Assembly (NCBI GenBank): GCA_026225015.1 | Contig: JAMFRY010000247.1 | Span: 1 to 5,003 of the forward strand | Length of the DNA: 5,003 bases | Direction: 5' to 3' | Source: Alphaproteobacteria bacterium | GTDB taxonomy: Bacteria; Pseudomonadota; Alphaproteobacteria; Acetobacterales; Acetobacteraceae | In this document: positions 1-5,003 of the stretch, piece by piece | How positions within the stretch are numbered: the first letter of the stretch is position 1 | Layout: the number at the start of each line of letters is the position of its first letter | Position numbers and translations under genes: made by a program | Notes under the pieces: generated by a model | The model's database searches: none | What the model saw: the letters and a program-made list of their open reading frames with translations, nothing else | What the model was told of the DNA's origin: nothing

Positions 1-2315
1 CGCCGTTGCTCGAGCTGGCGCTCAACCTCTCCGATGCCGGGCAGTTTGCCGCCGCCGCCAATAGTTTCGCCGCCGCCGCCGCTTTGGCGCCGCGTTCCAG
101 CGACCCGACGGCGGGCGCCAAGCTGCTATTCTATCAAGGGCTGGACCAGCTCAACCAGAACCAGCCGGCGCAAGCGCTGGCGCTGCTCAACCAGGCCGAT
201 GCTGCCTATGCCGTTCTGCTGCCGAGCGAGGTGTTGCAGGCCGGTATCCAGCCGGCGGGCGGTGCTTCCGAATTTGCCAATTTCGGTCCGGGAAATTCGC
301 AGAATCTGCTGGCCGCGCAAGTGACGTTGAACAGCCCGGCGATTCAGGATGCGCTGCTCGGCCTGATCGAGACGCGCCGTTACGAAGCGGTGGCGTTACT
401 GGCGAACGGCGACAAGGCCGGCGCCGCGCGCGCCATTGCAGGCGCCCAGAACCTTGCCACGGCCAATGGCGTCACCCCGCCGATTCTGGCTGCCCGGCTT
501 TCGCGCAGCAGCGGCGAGCTGGCTTTGGCCAATGGGTTGGACCGCTCGGCCGCGGCGGCGTTCAACCAGGCGGCGCTGGATTTCGCCAGTGATATTCCGG
601 GCTCGCGTCCGGTGGCGGAGAGTGAGTTGCTGCGCGCCGCGGCGCTGCATCTGGAAGGCCGGGATTCGGAGGCGCTCGCGCAATGCCGCCGCGGCATCGC
701 TTTGCTGGGCACATTGCAGCTCGGCACCTCGGCCGCGCTGCTCGGGCCTTGCCTGGATGATTTCGCGGCGCAAGCGCAGGCAGAGCCCTCGCAGGCCGGC
801 GCGCTTTACGCCGAGATGTTCGAGGCGGCGGAGCTGACGCAGGGCAATGTGACTGCGCAGGAAATCGCCTCGGTATCGGCGCGGCTCGCGAGTTCATCCT
901 CCGATCCGCAAGTGGCGGCGGCGATCCGCGACCAGCAGGACGCGCAGGCACGGCTGGTCGCCCTGTACCAGCAGCGCGATGCGTTGAGCCAGGCCGGCGG
1001 CAGCAATGCAAAGGGGCTGGCGGCGCTCGACAAGCAGATTGCCGCCGCCAACGCCGTTTTGTCGCAAACCGAACTCGCCGAGCAGGAGGCAGCGCCGAAT
1101 TTGAACGCGCTGGTGCAGCAGCAGGTGCCGGCCAGCGCGGTTCTGGAACGGCTGCGGCCGGATGAGGCGTTTCTGGGTATTACAGCCACGCCGGCGCATA
1201 GCTGGCTGTTCTTCCTGGGCAATGGCCGCGTGCAGGTGGCGCAAAGCAGCCTGACCGATACGGATTTCGGCGTGCTGGTGGCGCAGGTGCGCGCCAGCAT
1301 CGAGCCTGGGGCAACCGGGTTGCCAGCCTTTGACGTGGCGGATGCGGCGAAAATCTATGGCGGCACGCTGGAACCCTTCGCGCCGCAGCTGCGCCGGGTG
1401 CGCGAATTGGTGGTCGCCCCGTCCGGGCCGCTGCTGGCCTTGCCCTTCGCCTTGCTGCCCACCGGGCCGGCCTCGGCGAATGATCTGGCGCACGCGCCAT
1501 GGCTGATCCGCAAGACCACGCTGGCCTACGTGCCGGCGGCCTCGAGTTTTGTTTCGCTGCGCAAGGTGGCCGGTACGTCGGCAGCGCAGAAACCCTGGTT
1601 CGGATTTGGCGATTTCGTGCCGGCCACGCTACCCCAGGCGCAGGCGAGCTATCCTGGGACCAGCTGTGGCGACAGCGCAGCCCTGTTCGCCAACCTGCCG
1701 CAGCTTCCCTTTGCCAAGGTCGAGCTGGAGGCCGCCGCCTCGGTATTCGGCGCCGGACCTGGGGATGAGTTGCTCGGGACGGCGTTCACGGTCCCGAATG
1801 TGGAGGCGGCGGAGTTGAAGGATTACCGCATCCTGCATTTTGCCACCCATGGCCTGCTGCCGACCGATCTGCCGTGCCAGGTAGAGCCCGCGATTGTCAC
1901 CTCGACGCCGCCGGGCGCTGCTTCCGCCGACCAGGCGCTGCTGAGCACGAGTGAGGTTACGGATCTACATCTGGATGCCAATCTGGTTCTGCTCTCGGCT
2001 TGCAATACCGGCGGCGGCGAGGCGGGGGGCGAAGCGCTCACCGGCCAGGCGCGCAGCATGTTTTATGCCGCGGCGCGGGCGCTGATCGTGACGCAATGGT
2101 CGGTAAACGATCAGGTTTCCGCCTATCTGATCGCGACCACGCTGAGCCGGCTCAACGCGGGCGAAGATGGCGGTGCCGCGGGGAGCTTGCGGGCGGCGCA
2201 GTTGGCGTTGATCGCCGGGGCGGGGACCAGCTTTCCAGCGAAGCTCGCCAACCCGTTTTTCTGGGCGGCGTATGATGTGATCGGCGATGGCGGGATGGCA
2301 AAGAATCGGATGTAG
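1..2315 (+). CDS. TPR-like repeat protein with C-terminal CHAT (caspase-like) peptidase domain, 5' end missing
   Basis: The frame is open to the left edge, so the true start lies outside; the TTG at base 6 is only the first possible start codon in view. About 770 residues are visible (numbered from base 6). Residues 1-270 are Ala/Leu-rich helical hairpins with TPR-like spacing, for example around 1-30, 42-70, 120-150, 165-195 and 205-235. Residues about 297-372 are rich in Gln, Ala and Leu and look coiled-coil. From about 378 the CHAT region begins. The catalytic motifs are HFATHG (His615, bases 1848-1850) and LLSACNTG (Cys666, bases 2001-2003), followed by a conserved-looking Ala-rich helix and TQWSVND. 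CHAT domains are clan CD cysteine peptidases related to caspases and separase, often fused to TPRs that sense or bind partners. Both catalytic residues are present, so activity is plausible. Substrate and cell location are unknown; a signal peptide, if any, would be outside the window. It converges on the T6SS genes with a 24-base gap, so it is not in their operon. Confidence 0.9.
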   Translation, partial: PLLELALNLSDAGQFAAAANSFAAAAALAPRSSDPTAGAKLLFYQGLDQLNQNQPAQALALLNQADAAYAVLLPSEVLQAGIQPAGGASEFANFGPGNSQNLLAAQVTLNSPAIQDALLGLIETRRYEAVALLANGDKAGAARAIAGAQNLATANGVTPPILAARLSRSSGELALANGLDRSAAAAFNQAALDFASDIPGSRPVAESELLRAAALHLEGRDSEALAQCRRGIALLGTLQLGTSAALLGPCLDDFAAQAQAEPSQAGALYAEMFEAAELTQGNVTAQEIASVSARLASSSSDPQVAAAIRDQQDAQARLVALYQQRDALSQAGGSNAKGLAALDKQIAAANAVLSQTELAEQEAAPNLNALVQQQVPASAVLERLRPDEAFLGITATPAHSWLFFLGNGRVQVAQSSLTDTDFGVLVAQVRASIEPGATGLPAFDVADAAKIYGGTLEPFAPQLRRVRELVVAPSGPLLALPFALLPTGPASANDLAHAPWLIRKTTLAYVPAASSFVSLRKVAGTSAAQKPWFGFGDFVPATLPQAQASYPGTSCGDSAALFANLPQLPFAKVELEAAASVFGAGPGDELLGTAFTVPNVEAAELKDYRILHFATHGLLPTDLPCQVEPAIVTSTPPGAASADQALLSTSEVTDLHLDANLVLLSACNTGGGEAGGEALTGQARSMFYAAARALIVTQWSVNDQVSAYLIATTLSRLNAGEDGGAAGSLRAAQLALIAGAGTSFPAKLANPFFWAAYDVIGDGGMAKNRM

Positions 2316-2339
2316 CGCGGAGAAAGCAGCCGCCTGATA

Positions 2340-3050
2340 TTACGGCGTGAATGGATGGGCTGGCAGGTACGCCGCCCAGGCCGACCTTACCTCATGCGAC
2401 GCCGCCGGGTCGCTCCAGGGCGGCGGGCATTGGTACCAGCCGGCCGTTGTCTTCACCCCGCCCGCCCAGGACACCTTGCGCCGCCAGAACTGCACGGCGG
2501 TCCGCACCCTGGGGTCGAGCTTGTTGCGATAAACCCAGCGGATTTCCGCGCCTGTGATCGACCGCGGCTTGGCATAAGTGTCCACCAGCGGCCCGGCCTT
2601 TCCTTGCGGCGCGTCGGCCGAGCCGCCGGACAGGCCGTCATAGGTTTTCGACGCCGCCGCGGCGAGGTTCATCCCGTCGAGACAGAAATGAATCTTCCGG
2701 GTGGTATTATAGATGATCCATTCCAGCCCGCCCTTGCACTTGCGCTTCGCAACGGTCAGCGCCCTTTCATAGTCGCCGCCCTGCCAATGCGCATTGTCGC
2801 TGAGATCCCAACCCACGTCGCCATGCTGCACCACCTCGGCGTATTTGCCGTTCGCCAGCAGCGCATCACGAAAGCCGGGATCGAACTGAAGCGGGAGCGC
2901 CGTCGCCCGCGGCGCCGAGGCAATGTCGTACTCGTCAATGGTATAGTTGTTGACCAGTCCCAAAAACGCGGCCAGCTCTCCGCGCGGCCCATGCAATCCG
3001 TATAGCAGGTCTCCGTTAGTATAATTACTCCACGGCGCCGTGAATGACAT
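2340..3050 (-). CDS. Uncharacterised 236-residue protein downstream of hcp; candidate T6SS effector
   Basis: I do not recognise a named family with certainty. The ATG at 3050 is chosen because AAGGG lies 8 bases upstream; the GTG at 3059 overlaps that ribosome binding site and is unlikely. The product has no signal peptide and no membrane segment, and is rich in Trp, Tyr and Gly. Notable stretches are IHFCLDGMNL (residues 120-129), SITGAEIRWVYRN (164-176), VQFWR (186-190) and CPPPW (208-212). The LDG, then (S)ITGxE(I/L)RWxYR, then VQFW, then PPW order resembles, from memory, C-terminal modules of some bacterial toxin-like proteins of unknown activity; this is a weak recollection, not a match I can verify. 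Three Cys (105, 123, 208) and several His/Asp/Glu could be functional, but no catalytic motif is assignable. It lies 91 bases after hcp on the same strand, beyond a terminator, so it may depend on readthrough or its own promoter. No immunity gene follows; the next gene is convergent. Alternatives are an accessory T6SS protein or an unrelated gene. Confidence 0.8.
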   Translation of the reverse strand: MSFTAPWSNYTNGDLLYGLHGPRGELAAFLGLVNNYTIDEYDIASAPRATALPLQFDPGFRDALLANGKYAEVVQHGDVGWDLSDNAHWQGGDYERALTVAKRKCKGGLEWIIYNTTRKIHFCLDGMNLAAAASKTYDGLSGGSADAPQGKAGPLVDTYAKPRSITGAEIRWVYRNKLDPRVRTAVQFWRRKVSWAGGVKTTAGWYQCPPPWSDPAASHEVRSAWAAYLPAHPFTP

Positions 3051-3052
3051 GC

Positions 3053-3063
3053 TTCCCACCCTT
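3053..3063 (-). promoter_or_regulatory. Ribosome binding site deciding the start of the unknown gene
   Basis: On the minus strand AAGGG (3063-3059) is followed by 8 bases and then ATG at 3050. A second purine run, GGGAAG, lies nearer the ATG. This favours ATG 3050 over the in-frame GTG at 3059, whose first base is the last G of the AAGGG core. Confidence 0.6.
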
Positions 3064-3091
3064 GATCTGAATCATCTCTACGGCTTTTCGA

Positions 3092-3133
3092 CAAAGAAAA
3101 ACCGGTCCGGCCCCGTTGCGGGCGCCGGACCGG
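3092..3133 (-). terminator. Rho-independent terminator after hcp
   Basis: A perfect 10-base inverted repeat (3102-3111, CCGGTCCGGC, against 3124-3133, GCCGGACCGG) encloses 12 bases. Four further pairs (3112-3115 with 3119-3122) can extend the stem past one bulged base. Read on the minus strand the stem is followed at once by TTTTTCTTTG (3101-3092), giving the GC-stem plus U-tract of an intrinsic terminator. The stem begins 8 bases after the hcp stop codon. The U-tract is only on the minus-strand exit side, so it should act on hcp transcripts. It would end most clpV-hcp transcripts before the downstream gene. Confidence 0.88.
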
Positions 3134-3141
3134 CGGCGCCG

Positions 3142-3627
3142 TTAGGTAAGTTTCTGCAGGCCGAGATCGTAGGTGACGGGGAAGGGCGAGCCGTCGGTGC
3201 CGTCCGGCTTGGTTGGGGTGAACTTCGTTTCGATCTTGGTGAAATTGAGCGAGACGCTCTCGGACGGCCGGTCGCCGCCGCTCGATATGCTGAACCCGCT
3301 GATCGCCACGTCCGTGAGTGTGATCAGGAGATAGGTTTTGGCGCCGCCTTCATCGGTGCGGACAAAGCTGATCACCACCGAGGCCTTGGTGCTGGAGCCG
3401 AGCGCTTCCTTCAGCAAGCCGCCGCTCGCATTGTCGAACGCCTTGGTAATCACGATCTCGGACACGCTCGGCGTGCTGGATTCACGGTTGCCGGACTTGC
3501 CGGTGGGGGATCCGATCGCCCGCCCGATGCCCAGTTGCATGGATGAAATTTCAATCTGATCGGCAAAACCTTGGGTCGTGACATCGCCCTTAACGTCGGG
3601 GCTGGAATATTTGAGATAAATCGCCAT
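3142..3627 (-). CDS. hcp: Type VI secretion system tube protein Hcp (TssD)
   Basis: This 161-residue protein has the length and signature of the Hcp family. It starts MAIYLKY and has a short KGDV turn (13-16). It then carries GIGRAIGSPTG (33-43), NRESSTPSVSEIVITK (47-62), ISGFSISSGGDRPSES (109-124) and LNFTKIE (127-133), ending in the usual YDL strand (153-155). Hcp forms hexameric rings that stack into the inner tube of the T6SS, is propelled out with the VgrG spike, and can chaperone small effectors in its lumen. The sequence looks complete, with no C-terminal effector extension, so this is a structural rather than an evolved Hcp. The start is ATG 3627 with AGGAG 8 bases upstream. It lies 43 bases after clpV on the same strand, consistent with one transcript, and is followed by a strong terminator. 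It contains no Cys. Confidence 0.97.
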   Translation of the reverse strand: MAIYLKYSSPDVKGDVTTQGFADQIEISSMQLGIGRAIGSPTGKSGNRESSTPSVSEIVITKAFDNASGGLLKEALGSSTKASVVISFVRTDEGGAKTYLLITLTDVAISGFSISSGGDRPSESVSLNFTKIETKFTPTKPDGTDGSPFPVTYDLGLQKLT

Positions 3628-3635
3628 GCTGTTTG

Positions 3636-3640
3636 CTCCT
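3636..3640 (-). promoter_or_regulatory. Strong ribosome binding site of hcp
   Basis: On the minus strand AGGAG is followed by 8 bases and the hcp ATG at 3627. It is a near-consensus site with good spacing, fitting the high expression needed for a tube protein. Confidence 0.8.
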
Positions 3641-3642
3641 AA

Positions 3643-3669
3643 TTAAAAATTGATGTTAAAAATTGATGT
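3643..3669. repeat. 13-base tandem duplication in the clpV-hcp gap
   Basis: The 14-mer TTAAAAATTGATGT occurs at 3643-3656 and again at 3656-3669, sharing one base, so the period is 13. It fills most of the 43-base gap between the clpV stop and hcp, ending just before the clpV stop codon. The stretch is sharply AT-rich in a GC-rich window. It looks like a simple local duplication; an effect on hcp translation or on a local promoter is possible but not shown. Confidence 0.85.
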
Positions 3670-3670
3670 G

Positions 3671-5003
3671 TCAGCCAAGCTGGTAGGTGAAGGCACCATC
3701 CTGTCCGATGCCGACCGATATGTCTGTGATCCCCTCGCCCGCGGCCATGCGGGTTAGAACCTCGGCGGAAAGTTCCGGCAGCAGGCTGCGCGAGAGGATA
3801 TTCTCCACATTGCGCGCCCCGGAGGAGGATTCCTTGCAGCGCGTGGCGATCGTATCGACCAACTCCGGCGCGTAGGTGAAACCGGATTTGTAGGCTTCCT
3901 TCACCCGGTTTGCGATCTTGTTAAGCTGCAGCCGGACAATTTGCCTGATGACGTCATCGCCGAGCGGGAAATACGGCACCAGCGTTACCCGCCCAAGAAA
4001 TGCCGGCTTGAAATATTTCAGCAATTCCGGCCGCAGGGCAACGGCCAACTGCGCCGCGTCCGGCGCGGTTTCCGGATCGGCAAAGAGTTTTTCGATCAGA
4101 TCGGTGCCGGCATTGGATGTCATGATGATGACGGTGTTCTTGAAGTCGATGTCGCGGCCTTCGCCATCCTTCATGTTGCCCTTGTCGAACACCTGGAAGA
4201 ACACGTCCTGCACGCCGGGATGGGCTTTTTCCATCTCGTCCAGCAGGATGACGGAATAGGGGCGCCGGCGCACCGCCTCGGTCAGGATGCCGCCTTCGCC
4301 ATAGCCGACATAGCCGGGCGGCGAGCCCATGAGAAGCGAAACCTTATGCTCCTCCTTGAACTCGGTCATGTTGATGGTGGTCATGTTCTGCTCGCCGCCA
4401 TAGAGCAGGTTGGCCAGCGTCAGCGCCGTCTCGGTCTTGCCGGTGCCGGAGGTGCCGACCATCATGAACACGCCGATCGGCTTGCGCGGATCGGTGAGCT
4501 TGGCGCGCGAGGTGCGGATCGCCTGGGCCACCGCCTCCAGCGCGTGCGGCTGGCCGACGATGCGTTCCTGCATCGCCTGTTTCAGGTTGAGAACGGTGTT
4601 GATTTCGTTGGACTGCATGCGCCCGGCCGGGATACCCGTCCAGCTTTCGACGATTTCGGCAACGGCCTGACCGTCCACCACCGGGAAGATCAGCGGCGTT
4701 TCGCCTTGCAATTCACGCAATTGCGCGTGCAATGCGTTGAGTTTGCCCTTCAATACCAGCTTGTCTTCGGTGTCTTCCTGGTTCTCGATCTTGCCGCGGA
4801 TTTCGGAAATGCCGGTGGCCAGTTTCTTCTCTTCGGCGAAACGGATATTCAGCGCCGCGAGTTCTTCACCCAGCCGGGATTTTTCTTCGGTTATTTCGGA
4901 AACACGCGCGTCATGTTCGCCGCCCGAGGCGATTTCGCGCAGCAAAATGGCGATTTCCGTGTCGATAAGTTCAATCCGGCGCTGCTTGTCCTCAATCGGC
5001 GCC
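3671..5003 (-). CDS. clpV: Type VI secretion AAA+ ATPase ClpV/TssH, C-terminal half (N-terminus beyond the window)
   Basis: The frame is open to the right edge, so about 443 C-terminal residues are seen of a family usually near 850-900. In order they are: a charged coiled-coil middle domain (about 5002-4700); the linker with ESWTGIPAGRM (about 4645-4613); and the second AAA+ module. That module has Walker A GTSGTGKT (4456-4433), pore loop GYVGYGEGG (about 4315-4289), Walker B VILLDE (4252-4235), a sensor-1 region IIMTSNAG (about 4130-4107) and sensor-2 GARN (3820-3809), followed by the C-terminal lid. LLYGGEQN after Walker A, TINMTEF, and QVFDKG..DGEGR..DFKNT are typical of ClpV and separate it from the disaggregase ClpB. 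ClpV binds the contracted TssB-TssC sheath, threads TssC through its pore using ATP, and recycles the sheath in the cytoplasm. The D2 motifs look intact. The stop is TGA at 3673-3671, and hcp follows 43 bases later. The N-domain and first AAA module cannot be judged here. Confidence 0.96.
   Translation of the reverse strand, partial: APIEDKQRRIELIDTEIAILLREIASGGEHDARVSEITEEKSRLGEELAALNIRFAEEKKLATGISEIRGKIENQEDTEDKLVLKGKLNALHAQLRELQGETPLIFPVVDGQAVAEIVESWTGIPAGRMQSNEINTVLNLKQAMQERIVGQPHALEAVAQAIRTSRAKLTDPRKPIGVFMMVGTSGTGKTETALTLANLLYGGEQNMTTINMTEFKEEHKVSLLMGSPPGYVGYGEGGILTEAVRRRPYSVILLDEMEKAHPGVQDVFFQVFDKGNMKDGEGRDIDFKNTVIIMTSNAGTDLIEKLFADPETAPDAAQLAVALRPELLKYFKPAFLGRVTLVPYFPLGDDVIRQIVRLQLNKIANRVKEAYKSGFTYAPELVDTIATRCKESSSGARNVENILSRSLLPELSAEVLTRMAAGEGITDISVGIGQDGAFTYQLG

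Noticed and set aside
48..90. Run of GCC triplets near the left edge
   Set aside because: It codes for Ala-rich helix in the repeat region of the CHAT protein and is interrupted; ordinary codon bias rather than a functional repeat.
894..1493. Minus-strand open frame of 199 codons inside the CHAT gene
   Set aside because: Antisense shadow in GC-rich DNA; Arg/Gln/Gly-rich with no recognisable domain, while the plus strand encodes a coherent protein.
2355..3005. Long plus-strand open frame of 216 codons opposite the unknown gene
   Set aside because: Its product is Arg/Pro-rich low-complexity sequence typical of a GC-rich antisense shadow. The minus-strand frame has a good ribosome binding site, balanced composition and fits the T6SS gene order.
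3057..3059. GTG start giving a 239-residue version of the unknown protein
   Set aside because: The GTG overlaps the purine-rich ribosome binding site and would have no spacing to it; ATG at 3050 has an 8-base spacing.
3040..3546. Plus-strand open frame of 168 codons across the terminator and hcp
   Set aside because: It lies antisense to the unmistakable Hcp coding sequence and runs through the terminator hairpin; Gly/Ala/Arg-rich shadow.
3669..3674. CTGACA on the minus strand resembling a -35 box ahead of hcp
   Set aside because: No convincing -10 box lies 16-18 bases downstream; TTTAAT occurs too far away. The 43-base gap is also consistent with simple co-transcription from clpV.

Overview
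The window is dense, GC-rich bacterial DNA with high GC at third codon positions. It suggests a proteobacterium, perhaps an alphaproteobacterium of the Rhodospirillales/Acetobacteraceae kind. That placement is an impression from composition and protein style; there is no rRNA or marker gene here to fix it.

Two blocks converge near base 2330. The left block (1-2315, + strand) is one long gene running in from the left edge. It encodes a helical-repeat (TPR-like) protein ending in a CHAT domain, a caspase-like peptidase fold with both the His and Cys catalytic motifs visible. The right block (2340-5003, all - strand) is part of a type VI secretion system (T6SS). Read in the direction of transcription it holds the C-terminal half of the AAA+ ATPase ClpV/TssH (cut by the right edge), the tube protein Hcp, a strong intrinsic terminator, and a 236-residue protein of unknown function.

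ClpV and Hcp work together. Hcp hexamers stack into the inner tube that is fired from the cell, and ClpV disassembles the contracted sheath so its subunits can be reused. Hcp also carries small effectors in its ring. The gene directly downstream of hcp has no signal peptide, no membrane segment and no T6SS structural signature, so it is the natural candidate for a secreted effector. This is inference from position.

Gaps are short: 24 bases between the convergent genes, 91 between the unknown gene and hcp (holding a terminator and a ribosome binding site), and 43 between hcp and clpV (holding a 13-base tandem duplication and the hcp ribosome binding site). I see no tRNA, rRNA, insertion sequence or CRISPR array.
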